Shown here in pieces: positions 7,898-16,953 of a stretch of DNA of 64,000 bases. The notes under the pieces were generated by a model. The model was not told the DNA's origin and searched no databases. It saw nothing but the letters and a program-made list of their open reading frames with translations. Position numbers and translations under genes: made by a program. Positions within the stretch are counted from its first letter, which is position 1; each line of letters opens with the position of its first letter. Origin of the DNA: Ruminococcus sp. (GTDB taxonomy: Bacteria > Bacillota_A > Clostridia > Oscillospirales > Ruminococcaceae); NCBI RefSeq assembly GCF_024684275.1, contig NZ_JAIKXF010000091.1, forward strand, positions 70,440 to 134,439, in the 5' to 3' direction.

Positions 7898-8851
7898 TTA
7901 CTGCTGAGCCTGTTCCTCAGCTGCCTTTTCGGCTTCTTTAGCTTTCTGAGCCTGTAACCAGGACTCTGTACGCTGGATAGAATTGGTATCCCCTGCGACC
8001 TCGCCTTCCCTCAGGCGTCTGCCCACAACGAGGAAACGTGAATTATCCACGTCCGAATAGCAGGTAGACAGGGTAACGAGTTTATCGCCGTACTTTACAT
8101 CGACTCCTGTATCATACAGCCAGCGGCTTTTGCAGTTGTCGATATAGAAATTGAAATCCTCCTCAGAGCTCAGGTCTTCCATATTCCAGTAGCGGAAGTC
8201 TGTAGCGTCATAGGTTCCGCTGGTAACAAGAACAGCAAAAATAACGTAATCGTAATCCTTGTAATTTGAGCTCAGGTGGATAAAAGGATTCTTCCAGTAG
8301 AAATCGGAATTCAGACGGTACTCTCTTGTGCAGCCCAGCATTTCGCCGTTCCACCATGCATGACCGTATATTACCTGATTCTCTGACTGTTCGCTTTCAA
8401 CAGCGCCGAAATTATCGCGGTAATCGAGGAACATCGAACCTCTCTCGTCATACTTTCTGTAAAGATCGTTGTCGAGGTAGTATGAGTTCGCCATATATTC
8501 CTTTCCGCCGTAAAAAGCCATATCAGGAGTAACATCTCCCGGATCCCTGACTATAGGATAGTCGATCTGAAGACCGTCCACCTTTATCCAGCCTACTACA
8601 TCCCTATTGACATGAGTGAGAGAATTCGCTCTGTCCGTCATGCCGAGTTGTGACGGCACATAGCCGTACTTATCAGCAAGATCATCGGGAAGTGCCTTTG
8701 TAGTTGCCTCCTCAGCTATAGTAGTCTCGACTATGTCGCTGTATATCGGGACATCTTTCTTGTCCTTGCTTATGACCACAGCGTAGATGCCAAGTCCTAC
8801 AGCCGCTGCACAGGCAGCACAGGCTGAAATTATTTTTACAGGTTTGTTCAT
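7898..8851 (-). CDS. Class B-like sortase (first of a tandem pair, proximal to spoIID)
   Basis: Membrane-anchored cysteine transpeptidase that attaches or polymerises surface proteins. 317 residues: N-terminal signal-anchor (about 5-26), sortase fold with catalytic His in YGHAWW (about 164), Cys in TLSTC (about 264) and Arg in NSRFLVV (about 272). The TLSTC signature and extended N-terminal helices point to class B. Its ATG overlaps the stop of the upstream sortase (TCAT/ATGA, 4 bases), so the two are co-translated. A charged Ala/Glu-rich tail follows the domain. No substrate with an obvious sorting motif is in the window. Confidence 0.88.
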   Translation of the reverse strand: MNKPVKIISACAACAAAVGLGIYAVVISKDKKDVPIYSDIVETTIAEEATTKALPDDLADKYGYVPSQLGMTDRANSLTHVNRDVVGWIKVDGLQIDYPIVRDPGDVTPDMAFYGGKEYMANSYYLDNDLYRKYDERGSMFLDYRDNFGAVESEQSENQVIYGHAWWNGEMLGCTREYRLNSDFYWKNPFIHLSSNYKDYDYVIFAVLVTSGTYDATDFRYWNMEDLSSEEDFNFYIDNCKSRWLYDTGVDVKYGDKLVTLSTCYSDVDNSRFLVVGRRLREGEVAGDTNSIQRTESWLQAQKAKEAEKAAEEQAQQ

Positions 8852-10575
8852 TGTTTATTCTTCGCCTCCGCAGGTCCGTATGGCTCAAAAGGAGCATTCG
8901 GATCATATCTTGCATCCGAATGGTTCTCATAATAGAGATTAGGCCATTTAATATTTGGATTGCGCACACTGTCCTGAGTACCCGCAATGGGATCCTCGCC
9001 CTCGCGCACACGTCTTGCCATTATGATGATACGGCCTCTTTCCTCATCTGCAAGAGTAGTGTTGCAGGTAGAAAGAGTAAGCAGCTGATCGCCGTACTTA
9101 ACGTCCACATTGTTCAGGCGGATCGTTCTTCTCTTAGCCTCGTTTACGAAGTCGTAGAATTCCTCTTCGCTGTTGAAGTCAAGGTTGTTCCAGCAATCAA
9201 ACTTTGTATCCGATTCGTCCTCTGCGTCAAGAATAAAGAATGCGAATATCTTATACTTGTAGTTTTCGTAATTTGATCTGAGGTTTATAACGGGGTGTAA
9301 TCCGTAATAATCCTCTCTCCAGTTATAATACTTCAGGCAGCCAAACATCTGGTCGTCGTACATATTATGACCGTAGATGATAAGGTTATCCGAGTTTTCG
9401 CACTTTAAATAGCCGTCCTCGCCGACCTCATCAAAATGGTTCCTGTAATCAAGGAAAAGCTCGCCTGCTATGTTATCGGACAGGTCGAACTTCTTGTTCA
9501 GATACTTGAAATTGTCCTCTGCCTGCATGACAGGGTTATTTATCGGGGTATTGGGGATAGTGATGACGCCGACGATATCATGGTTCTGCTCCCAGAGCTT
9601 GCGTGCGCCGGGCAGCATATCGAGATATCTTATGCGGTCATCTATGGGCTGCTCCTCCTTAGGAGCCTCCTGATCTCCGTATACCTCATAAAGTTCCATA
9701 AGGTTCTTTGTCTTGTGCTTACTTGACCACAGGTCATAGTAGTAGTCACCTACTATGTAGCCGCAGACAGCTATCGCAACGACAGAACCGAGGAAAACGA
9801 TCTTTCTTATGCGCTCGCCGAGCCTGTCCCCCTTCTTCGGGAACAGGTCCAGCAGGCGCTGTTTAAATGTTTTTTTCTTCTTCTTTTTGGAAGGCTTTTT
9901 CTTCTTCCCCGAGGTCGTCTCCGCAGCCGCCCGAATAATTGGCTCAGGAGCTTTGTCCTCACGCACACGGTGTATGGGGCGAATCGGCTCTTCCGCTTGT
10001 TTTGTTTCGGCAGCATGACCGATCGGAGTAAAGACCATAGTTTCCTCGTCCTTTTCCTCCGTCACACTTTCAGTCTCTGCCTCTTGTGCATACGCGTTGT
10101 TTATTTCTGCTCCGCAAGCCTCAGTCTCTGCCTCCGCCTCGGTAAAGTCCTCCGTATATCCCGTGATATCACTGCTGACCTCTGTGAAGTCCTCAGCTAC
10201 TTCCTCCGCCAGCTCCTGGAGTTCCTCATGTGCGGGAGTTTCCAGTGCAGGGAGTATATCAGAGATATCGGGAGAAGCGTTTGCCTTAGCATTAGCTTCA
10301 GCCTCTGCCTGCTGTGCAGCTAATCTTTCTGCGTCTGCCTTTTCTCTTGCTATTGCCTTGTCGAGCTCATCAAGTATATCCGCCGCAGTTGCATTGTGTT
10401 TTTCCTTAACTCTTGCAATGCGGTCAGCTATGCTCTCAGAGCGCTCGCTGTCTGATTTATTTTCATAAGTCATCGGAGCGACTTCCGCTTCACTGCGGAT
10501 AGACCTTCTGATAGCCTTTATCTTCTCAGCTCTGCGCTGAGCTTCTGAGCTGCCGTCGGTTATTTTTTCGCTCAT
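8848..10575 (-). CDS. Class B-like sortase with long acidic cytoplasmic extension
   Basis: 575 residues, much longer than usual sortases. Residues about 1-240 are hydrophilic, very rich in Glu and Ala and end in a Lys-rich block, consistent with a disordered cytoplasmic arm; one membrane segment follows (about 258-280), then the sortase domain with His in YGHNMY (about 403), Cys in TLSTC (about 504) and Arg in RGRIIIM. The catalytic residues are complete. The ATG at 10575 shares one base with the cinA stop. The downstream sortase overlaps by 4 bases. The large N-terminal arm is not explained by the known sortase families and may be a docking or regulatory region. Confidence 0.87.
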   Translation of the reverse strand: MSEKITDGSSEAQRRAEKIKAIRRSIRSEAEVAPMTYENKSDSERSESIADRIARVKEKHNATAADILDELDKAIAREKADAERLAAQQAEAEANAKANASPDISDILPALETPAHEELQELAEEVAEDFTEVSSDITGYTEDFTEAEAETEACGAEINNAYAQEAETESVTEEKDEETMVFTPIGHAAETKQAEEPIRPIHRVREDKAPEPIIRAAAETTSGKKKKPSKKKKKKTFKQRLLDLFPKKGDRLGERIRKIVFLGSVVAIAVCGYIVGDYYYDLWSSKHKTKNLMELYEVYGDQEAPKEEQPIDDRIRYLDMLPGARKLWEQNHDIVGVITIPNTPINNPVMQAEDNFKYLNKKFDLSDNIAGELFLDYRNHFDEVGEDGYLKCENSDNLIIYGHNMYDDQMFGCLKYYNWREDYYGLHPVINLRSNYENYKYKIFAFFILDAEDESDTKFDCWNNLDFNSEEEFYDFVNEAKRRTIRLNNVDVKYGDQLLTLSTCNTTLADEERGRIIIMARRVREGEDPIAGTQDSVRNPNIKWPNLYYENHSDARYDPNAPFEPYGPAEAKNKQ

Positions 10576-11111
10576 CAGTCTTTACTCGCCTCCATCAGTA
10601 TTTTTTTTATGGTGCCAAACGCATAAGCAGCCGCACATCGTCTGATGTTATCTCTGCTCATATCGCTCAGTCTCCAAAGTTCCGGCAGCCGTACAAACTG
10701 ACTGCCGCAGATATCGAAACCGATATACACCGTTCCCACAGGAGTTTCCGCAGTTCCGCCCGATGGACCTGCGATACCCGTAACGGAAACGCACACATCT
10801 GCTCCCGAGCGTATTTTTAGTCCCTTGACCATGCTCAGTGCTGTTTCCTCGCTCACTACGCCGAACTCTTGTATGACCTCGGCGGGAACACCCAGAAACT
10901 CTGTCTTTATCCGCTGAGAATATGTGCATATCCCAAGCTCAAAGACCGCAGACGCGCCCGATACTGATGTTATAAGCTCCGAAAGTAGTCCTCCCGTACA
11001 GCTCTCTGCTGTAGCAATAGTCAAACCCTTTCGTTCTAATAATTTTACAACATTTTCAACGGTCTTGTCAAGTTTTTCGGTGTCACATTCAGAAAATTTA
11101 CTGCTTACCAC
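10575..11111 (-). CDS. CinA C-terminal domain protein (nicotinamide-nucleotide amidohydrolase PncC-like)
   Basis: 178 residues, corresponding to the stand-alone CinA C-terminal/PncC domain that deamidates NMN to nicotinic acid mononucleotide in pyridine nucleotide recycling. Family motifs seen: ATAESCTGGLLSELIT near residue 33, YSQRIKTEFLGV, and VTGIAGPSGGT. The start is a GTG at 11111 with only a weak GTGAG ribosome site, so the exact start is uncertain. It shares a single base with the downstream sortase start, which places it in the same operon, a context that does not by itself suggest a wall function. It lacks the N-terminal MoaB-like domain of full CinA. Confidence 0.87.
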   Translation of the reverse strand: MVSSKFSECDTEKLDKTVENVVKLLERKGLTIATAESCTGGLLSELITSVSGASAVFELGICTYSQRIKTEFLGVPAEVIQEFGVVSEETALSMVKGLKIRSGADVCVSVTGIAGPSGGTAETPVGTVYIGFDICGSQFVRLPELWRLSDMSRDNIRRCAAAYAFGTIKKILMEASKD

Positions 11112-11182
11112 TAAATACTCACGCTTTCTTTAGTCAACATTTCACAAAAATCCGGTGATTAATTTGTAAAATACTTAAAAAA

Positions 11183-12361
11183 TCAATCTCCAAAATTAAA
11201 TGTCTTCATCTCGGTATTTTCAACAGCCTTCTGTATAAGAGGTTCAAAGTCAAAGCTTGCCTGTGCCTTTTCGATGTCAGAAAGCTGAGGTCTTACCTTA
11301 GGGTGACGGGGGGTGAAAACGGTACAGCAATCCTCATAGGGCTGTACTGATATATCAAATGTATCTATTTTACGTGCAATTTCGATTATCTCAGTCTTAT
11401 CCATGCCTACACAGGGACGGAACACAGGGATACGGCATACTGCATCTGTGCAGACCATAGCCGCCATTGTCTGGCTTGCCACCTGTCCCACGCTCTCGCC
11501 TGTGATAAGAGCAAGACAGTTGTCCTTAGCGGCGATGCGCTGAGCTATCTCCATCATCAGTCTTCTCATTATAATAGTAAAGAACTCCTCGGGGCAGTGG
11601 TCTTTGATAGCCTCCTGAAGCTCGGTAAACGGCACACAGTAGAATGCGATACCGCCGCAGTAGTCAGTGAGCTTCCGGCAGAGCTCCTCTACCTTTAGCT
11701 GAGCACGGTCTGAGGTATACGGAGGGCTTACGTAGTGTATAGCTGCGATGTGGATACCGCGCTTTGCCATCATATAGCCTGCAACGGGGCTGTCGATACC
11801 GCCCGAAAGAAGAAGCATGGCTTTGCCGCTGCTTCCCACAGGAAGTCCGCCTGCTCCCTTGATATTCTCTGCGTGAACAAAAGCGTTCTCGTCGCGTATC
11901 TCAACTGTGACAGTAACTTCCGGATTTTTAACATCAACGGACAGATTCGGGAACTTCTCCAGCAGTTTGCCACCCAGCTCCATGCAAATCTCAGGAGACT
12001 TCATGGGAAACGCCTTGTCAGAGCGCTTTGCATTTACCTTGAAGGTCTTTGCACAGCTGAGTACATCTTCAAGATACTCATAACTCTTATTGCAGATGTC
12101 ATCGAAATCCTTTTCGCATACGCAGGCACGGCAGTAAGCAGCGATACCGAATATCTTGCCGACTCTGTCAGCTGCCTCGTTGAGGTCGATGTCATCATCA
12201 AGAGGAGTTATGTATGTTGTGGACTGAGCGCTGGTCAGCTGAAAATGGCCAAGCGGCTTCAGTCTGCGCTTTATATTCTTTATAAGCATATCCTCAAAAG
12301 TCTTTTTGTTGAGACCTTTAAGTGCCATTTCACCGTATTTTACAAGTATTAACTCTTTCAT
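11183..12361 (-). CDS. thiI: tRNA 4-thiouridine synthase ThiI
   Basis: Makes 4-thiouridine at tRNA position 8 and can supply sulfur for thiamine thiazole. 392 residues: ferredoxin-like region and THUMP domain (about 1-165) and PP-loop adenylation domain with SGGIDSPVAG (about 184-193) and the GESVGQVASQT motif. It has no C-terminal rhodanese domain, as is usual in Firmicutes, where a partner cysteine desulfurase delivers sulfur directly. That partner is the adjacent upstream gene, 29 bp away. The ATG at 12361 has AGGAG six bases upstream. Confidence 0.95.
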   Translation of the reverse strand: MKELILVKYGEMALKGLNKKTFEDMLIKNIKRRLKPLGHFQLTSAQSTTYITPLDDDIDLNEAADRVGKIFGIAAYCRACVCEKDFDDICNKSYEYLEDVLSCAKTFKVNAKRSDKAFPMKSPEICMELGGKLLEKFPNLSVDVKNPEVTVTVEIRDENAFVHAENIKGAGGLPVGSSGKAMLLLSGGIDSPVAGYMMAKRGIHIAAIHYVSPPYTSDRAQLKVEELCRKLTDYCGGIAFYCVPFTELQEAIKDHCPEEFFTIIMRRLMMEIAQRIAAKDNCLALITGESVGQVASQTMAAMVCTDAVCRIPVFRPCVGMDKTEIIEIARKIDTFDISVQPYEDCCTVFTPRHPKVRPQLSDIEKAQASFDFEPLIQKAVENTEMKTFNFGD

Positions 12362-12390
12362 TCTTATTCTCCTGTACTATTATAATGGTA

Positions 12391-13521
12391 TTAACCTCTT
12401 ACCTTTTCCATGCCCTCACGGAGAGCCTCGCAGAACATATCGAGCTCAGCTTCTGTAGTCTCCGCGGTCATGCTGATGCGAAGTGCGCTGTCCGCGCGCT
12501 TGTCACGTATGCCGAACTGTCCGAGAACACCGCTCTGCTGTCCCTTTGAACAAGCCGAGCCGCTGGAAACATATATCCCTTTGCTTTCAAGGAAGTGGAG
12601 CATTATCTCCGAGCGCTTGCCTGCTGCCGAGATATTCACCACATAAGGCGAGCCGTCCTCGGGAGAGTTTACTACAGCTTCTCCGATACTGCTAAGCTTG
12701 CCAAGCAGGTACTTTTTTAATGCGTCTGCCTTTTCATAACGCTCAGTGATAGTGGGGACAAGCTTTTTCACAGCCGCTCCGAAAGCCGCTATCATGGGAA
12801 CGCTCTCAGTACCCGAACGTATGCCCTTTTCCTGCTTGCCGCCTGTGATGACCGGAAGCACACGGACTCCCTTTTTTATATAAAGTGCGCCAACGCCCTT
12901 GCCGCCGTGTATCTTATGACCGCTGAGGGATATAAGGTCAGCGCACAAAGCGCTCGCTTTTACAGGCAGCTTCATGTAAGCCTGTACACAGTCCGTATGA
13001 GTTATTATATTGGGATAGCGGCGCTTTACAGCTGAAAATGTCTCCTTGACGGGAAGTATATATCCTGTCTCATTGTTGACATACATCATGCTGATGAGGC
13101 AGGTACTGTCATCGCAGGCATTCACAAAGTCCGCCGCATAATAGCGCCCGTCCTCACGCGGAGAAATGCGCACTACCTCAAAGCCTTTTTTCTCAAGGTC
13201 AGCGGCAGTTTCCTCAACAGAGGCGTGTTCTACAGCCGAAATAACTATTTTCTTAGCTTTTCTCCCGTAAGCCGCAGAAGCTCCGCGGAGAGCAAGATTG
13301 TTGCTTTCGGTAGCTCCAGAGGTAAAGTAAATACAGTCCTTCTCAGTGCCGATACTGTCAGCAATCGCTTTTCTTGCGCTGTCCACTATGAGCTGCGCAT
13401 TGAGGCCTGCCCTGTGCAGGGACGAGGGATTCCCATAATTTTCGGTCATGGCTGACACCGCCGCCTCAACCGCTTCTGCGCATGGCTTTGTAGTCGCCGC
13501 ATTATCAAGGTAAACTTCCAT
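12391..13521 (-). CDS. Cysteine desulfurase (NifS/IscS family), probable ThiI partner
   Basis: PLP enzyme that converts cysteine to alanine and passes persulfide to an acceptor. 376 residues. Seen: MEVYLDNAATT start, HxxxE-type PLP pocket, PLP lysine in SGHKIHGGKG (about 203), and the mobile-loop cysteine in SSGSACSKG (about 324). Immediate linkage to thiI indicates that it serves tRNA thiolation (NifZ-like role in Bacillus); no iron-sulfur scaffold gene is nearby. A GGGAA site precedes the ATG, and a good sigma-A promoter lies about 50 bp upstream. Confidence 0.93.
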   Translation of the reverse strand: MEVYLDNAATTKPCAEAVEAAVSAMTENYGNPSSLHRAGLNAQLIVDSARKAIADSIGTEKDCIYFTSGATESNNLALRGASAAYGRKAKKIVISAVEHASVEETAADLEKKGFEVVRISPREDGRYYAADFVNACDDSTCLISMMYVNNETGYILPVKETFSAVKRRYPNIITHTDCVQAYMKLPVKASALCADLISLSGHKIHGGKGVGALYIKKGVRVLPVITGGKQEKGIRSGTESVPMIAAFGAAVKKLVPTITERYEKADALKKYLLGKLSSIGEAVVNSPEDGSPYVVNISAAGKRSEIMLHFLESKGIYVSSGSACSKGQQSGVLGQFGIRDKRADSALRISMTAETTEAELDMFCEALREGMEKVRG

Positions 13522-13560
13522 TTTATGTTCCCTTCATTCATTTATAGTAGCATTCTTTTT

Positions 13561-13589
13561 ATTATAGCATACTTTATAAAATAAAGCAA
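13561..13589 (-). promoter_or_regulatory. Sigma-A promoter of the cysteine desulfurase-thiI operon
   Basis: Minus-strand -35 TTGCTT (complement at 13584-13589), 17-base spacer and -10 TATAAT (13561-13566). It can drive the whole run down to the SpoIID-domain gene, since gaps in that run are short and no terminator is seen before 6541. Confidence 0.65.
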
Positions 13590-13620
13590 GTTTTTCACAC
13601 TATCAAACCGAGTTTGTTAG

Positions 13621-13742
13621 TTGAGAGTTGAGAGCTGAGAGTTGAAAGTTGAAAGTTGCGGAGTCGCCTGCGGCGACATTAATTAAATAAGGTGAGCGGA
13701 GCGAACACATTAACTCTCAACTCTTCACTCTCCACCCTCAAC
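13621..13742. repeat. Inverted heptad repeat arrays
   Basis: Left arm: five units of a 7-base motif (TTGAGAG and variants) at 13621-13655. Right arm: four complementary units (CTCTCAA variants) at 13714-13741. Between them is a GC-rich spacer. The arms can pair in several registers. It lies between divergent genes (cysteine desulfurase and YfhO). A third heptad array with related units occurs at 32646-32680. It looks like a dispersed intergenic short-period repeat, not a CRISPR. Confidence 0.6.
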
Positions 13743-13784
13743 TTTTAAAGCGTCGGCTCGCCGCGAAAATATATTCGATTTTTG

Positions 13785-13813
13785 TTGCTTTTTTTATGAC
13801 AATATGATATAAT
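13785..13813 (+). promoter_or_regulatory. Sigma-A promoter of the YfhO gene
   Basis: -35 TTGCTT (13785-13790), 17-base spacer, -10 TATAAT (13808-13813) with TG one base before it. It lies about 36 bp before the GTG start of the YfhO-type gene. Confidence 0.65.
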
Positions 13814-13848
13814 CAATATGTATATCTAATTTTACGGAGGAAAACACT

Positions 13849-16377
13849 GTGAAAAAGAGCTGCGGTAATATACGCTCTTACAAGGAAAAATACCTTTCTG
13901 CGTTCCTCATAGGCTTTGTCACGCTGCTGCTGACTACCCTGCCAATGATTTTCACCGAGCGCGGATACTTCATATATTTCGGCGATTACAACGCCCAACA
14001 GATACCATTTTACAGCCTTGCAAACAACGCTGTCCGCAGCGGCAGCTTCGGTTGGAACTGGTTCACCGACTTAGGCTCAGACTTTATGACGTCCTATTCG
14101 TTCTACCTGTTCGGAAGCCCGTTTTTCTGGCTCAGCACCATACTTCCGAGAGGACTGGTCATCTACTCAATGCCTTTCCTGCTGGCTGTGAAGCACGGCT
14201 TCGCTTCGCTGACAGCATACATTTATATACGCCGATTCGTCCGCGGCAAGAACGCTGCTCTTACGGGAGCTCTGCTCTATGCCTTTTCGGGATTTCAGGT
14301 GTACAACATATTCTTCAATCATTTTCAGGACGTCACCGCCTTCTTCCCTCTCATGCTCATTGCTATGGAGGAGAACATAAACTGCCGCCGCAAGGGCATT
14401 TTCGCTCTGACAACTGCACTTATGGCTTGCGTGAACTACTACTTCTTCGCAGGTCAGGCGGTATTTCTTGTGCTTTACTACCTGTTCCGTATGAGATGCA
14501 GGGATTTCCATACATCATGGAAGCAGTTCTTCGGACTTGTTTTTGAAGCAGTCATCGGATCACTTATGGCAGCATTTATCCTGCTCCCATCAGCTATGGC
14601 TCTCATGGGGAACTACAGGATAAGCGAACACGCCTACGGCGCGGATATGGTGGCATACTACGACAAAACTCTTATCCCGAGGATAATACAATGCTTCTTT
14701 ATGCCGTCAGATCCCCCTGCATACCCAAATCTTCTCAGCTCAGACTACGAAAAATGGGCTTCTATCGGCGGTTATCTGCCCCTCTTCTCAATGGTCGGAG
14801 TCCTCTCCTTCATGCGAATGCACAAAAAGCACTGGGCTGCAAGGCTCCTCGTCTGCTGCGGTATATTCGCATTTATTCCAGTACTCAACAGCCTTTTTCA
14901 GGCAGCTAACTCATACTACTACGCACGGTGGTTCTATATGCCAATACTTATTATGGCTATGATGACCGCTCATACTCTTGACGACGAAAACTGCAACGGC
15001 AAATTCGGACTGCGCTTCTGCGCTGTCATGGTGGCTGCTCTTGCAGTCATGGGAGCTTTCCCTGCAAAACCAGAGGACGGCAAAAAAGCAAAGCTCTTCA
15101 CTATGGCAGACGATGTGCTGTACTTCTACCTTACCATAGGTGTGGCAGTAGTTTTTCTCATATGCACGTTTTTCATACTCCGCCGAAAGGAAAAAGGCAC
15201 TCTCAGAACAAAGATAATGGTAGCTGCTACAGCTGCCGCCTCTGTTATCTGTATCCTGACCACCTCTCTTTACGGAGCAAATACCATCGGAAGTTCACGT
15301 GAATATATAAGCTCAGCTATCGAGGGCGGCGGCGGTGTATACGAAAAGGTCACAGAGGATAATTTCTTCCGCATAGATATTTCCGAAAACTGCGACAACT
15401 ATCCCATGATATGGGGGCTGCCCTCAATGAGAGCCTTCCAGAGCGTTGTCTGCACCTCTATCATGGATTTCTACAGCTTTATTGGCATACAGCGCGATGT
15501 AGCATCCAGACCTGACCTGAGCAGCTATCCCCTCCGCGGATTGTTCTCGGTAAAATACTACTACAAGGAAAAGACAGAAGGCTGCAGCTATAAGGAGCTT
15601 CTTTCCGAAAGCATGAAAAGCACCGCTGTTTCAGCTTCATCGTCAAAGGCTTCCGCAAACGGCGATGAGGACACCAGCAGGGTGATAATACCTGACGAGC
15701 TGCCAAGCTTCAAGTATATCGGCGAAAACAAACACTTCGAGATATATGAGAACGAGCTGTATATCCCTATGGGCTTCGGCTACGACAATTACGTGAGAAA
15801 AGCCGACGCCGACAGCAAGTCAAAGCTCCAGCGCCAGAATTTGCTCATGAAAGCACTTGTGCTGAGTGACAAGCAGGCAGAGAAATACAGCGATATACTC
15901 ACCGAATACGAAATGAATGATTCCTCTGCTCTGTCGCGGAGCACCTACACTGTATTCTGCAAGGAAAAGCGTATGTGCTGTTCAAAGAGCTTCACCTTTG
16001 ATTCCCGCGGCTTCACCTCAGTCATCGACCTCAGCAAGCCCCAGCTGGTATTTTTCAGCGTCCCCTACAGTGAGGGCTGGACAGCAGAGGTAAACGGCGT
16101 TCCTGCCGATGTAGAGCGTGTTGATGAAGGTTTCATGGCTGTAAGAGCTGATACAGGCGAGAATACTATCGTTTTCCGCTACGAAACACCATATCTCCGC
16201 ATCGGTATCATAATAAGCCTCTGCTCTGCGGCTGTTCTTGTTATATATGTGCTTTTATTCAGACGCAGACGCAGCGGTCTCAGCGATATGAAGCATTACT
16301 ACGATTATACATCATGTGAAAAGATACAGGCAGCGCAGGAATACTGCGACAGCCTCTTCAAAAAGGAGAGAAAATAA
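13849..16377 (+). CDS. YfhO family multi-spanning membrane protein
   Basis: 842 residues. About a dozen hydrophobic segments spread over residues 20-490, then a large extracytoplasmic region (about 490-780) and one more membrane segment near 790-808. The N-terminal FxxGDYNAQQIPFY motif and the C-terminal YSEGWTAEVNGVPA stretch are characteristic of YfhO proteins, GT-C-fold relatives implicated in glycosylation of wall teichoic or lipoteichoic acids in Bacillus and Listeria. The GTG at 13849 has GGAGG eight bases upstream and the frame shares its last base with the next gene. The transferred sugar cannot be deduced. Confidence 0.85.
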   Translation: MKKSCGNIRSYKEKYLSAFLIGFVTLLLTTLPMIFTERGYFIYFGDYNAQQIPFYSLANNAVRSGSFGWNWFTDLGSDFMTSYSFYLFGSPFFWLSTILPRGLVIYSMPFLLAVKHGFASLTAYIYIRRFVRGKNAALTGALLYAFSGFQVYNIFFNHFQDVTAFFPLMLIAMEENINCRRKGIFALTTALMACVNYYFFAGQAVFLVLYYLFRMRCRDFHTSWKQFFGLVFEAVIGSLMAAFILLPSAMALMGNYRISEHAYGADMVAYYDKTLIPRIIQCFFMPSDPPAYPNLLSSDYEKWASIGGYLPLFSMVGVLSFMRMHKKHWAARLLVCCGIFAFIPVLNSLFQAANSYYYARWFYMPILIMAMMTAHTLDDENCNGKFGLRFCAVMVAALAVMGAFPAKPEDGKKAKLFTMADDVLYFYLTIGVAVVFLICTFFILRRKEKGTLRTKIMVAATAAASVICILTTSLYGANTIGSSREYISSAIEGGGGVYEKVTEDNFFRIDISENCDNYPMIWGLPSMRAFQSVVCTSIMDFYSFIGIQRDVASRPDLSSYPLRGLFSVKYYYKEKTEGCSYKELLSESMKSTAVSASSSKASANGDEDTSRVIIPDELPSFKYIGENKHFEIYENELYIPMGFGYDNYVRKADADSKSKLQRQNLLMKALVLSDKQAEKYSDILTEYEMNDSSALSRSTYTVFCKEKRMCCSKSFTFDSRGFTSVIDLSKPQLVFFSVPYSEGWTAEVNGVPADVERVDEGFMAVRADTGENTIVFRYETPYLRIGIIISLCSAAVLVIYVLLFRRRRSGLSDMKHYYDYTSCEKIQAAQEYCDSLFKKERK

Positions 16378-16913
16378 TGCATTTACAGGAAAAAACACTT
16401 ACAAGCGACGTAAAATATGAGGGACCTATATTCACTATAACTCATGACACAGCAGAGCTTGAAAACGGCAAGACCGCTGTACGCGACGTTCTTCACCACC
16501 ACGGCGGAGTATGTGTTATCCCCATAACCGACAATAACGAGATATTCCTTGTCAAGCAGTTCCGCTATCCATTTCAGACGGTCACAAGAGAGGTCCCCGC
16601 AGGCAAGCTTGAAAAGGGCGAAGACCACGCCGTATGCGGCAGACGTGAGCTTCTTGAGGAAACAGGCTATACCTGCTCGGAATACGTATATCTTGGTGAA
16701 ATGCTCCCGACTCCTGCTTATAACAGCGAGGTAACTTATATGTACCTTGCAAAGGGACTTACATTCAGCAGTCAGAACCTTGACCCAGACGAGTTCCTCG
16801 ATGTCGAGCGCATCCCCCTTTCCGAGGCTGTAAAGCAGGTAATGGACGGCACTATCCGCGACGGCAAAACACAGGTAACTATCCTCAAAGCCGCACGTAT
16901 CCTCGGAATATAA
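16377..16913 (+). CDS. NUDIX hydrolase (ADP-ribose pyrophosphatase-like)
   Basis: 178 residues. The Nudix box GX5EX7REUXEEXGU is complete at about 76-98 (starts GKLEKGE, ends RELLEETGY). The N-terminal beta-rich part with VLHHHGGVCVIP and the C-terminal TPAYNSEVTYMYLA stretch match ADP-sugar pyrophosphatases (NudF/YqkG type), which hydrolyse ADP-ribose. The ATG shares its A with the YfhO stop (TAATG), indicating coupling. A strong hairpin at 16915-16938 separates it from the convergent spoVG. Confidence 0.9.
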   Translation: MHLQEKTLTSDVKYEGPIFTITHDTAELENGKTAVRDVLHHHGGVCVIPITDNNEIFLVKQFRYPFQTVTREVPAGKLEKGEDHAVCGRRELLEETGYTCSEYVYLGEMLPTPAYNSEVTYMYLAKGLTFSSQNLDPDEFLDVERIPLSEAVKQVMDGTIRDGKTQVTILKAARILGI

Positions 16914-16938
16914 AAAGACCTGCCATGCGGCAGGTCTT
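16911..16938 (-). terminator. Terminator of spoVG, possibly bidirectional
   Basis: Perfect 10-bp stem AAGACCTGCC / GGCAGGTCTT with an ATGC loop between two convergent genes. On the minus strand it is followed by a T-run, so it best serves spoVG. Confidence 0.75.
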
Positions 16939-16953
16939 GATAGATGTCCGTTC

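Noticed and set aside
13621..13742. CRISPR array
   Set aside because: Units are only 7 bases and contiguous, without spacers, and no cas genes are present.
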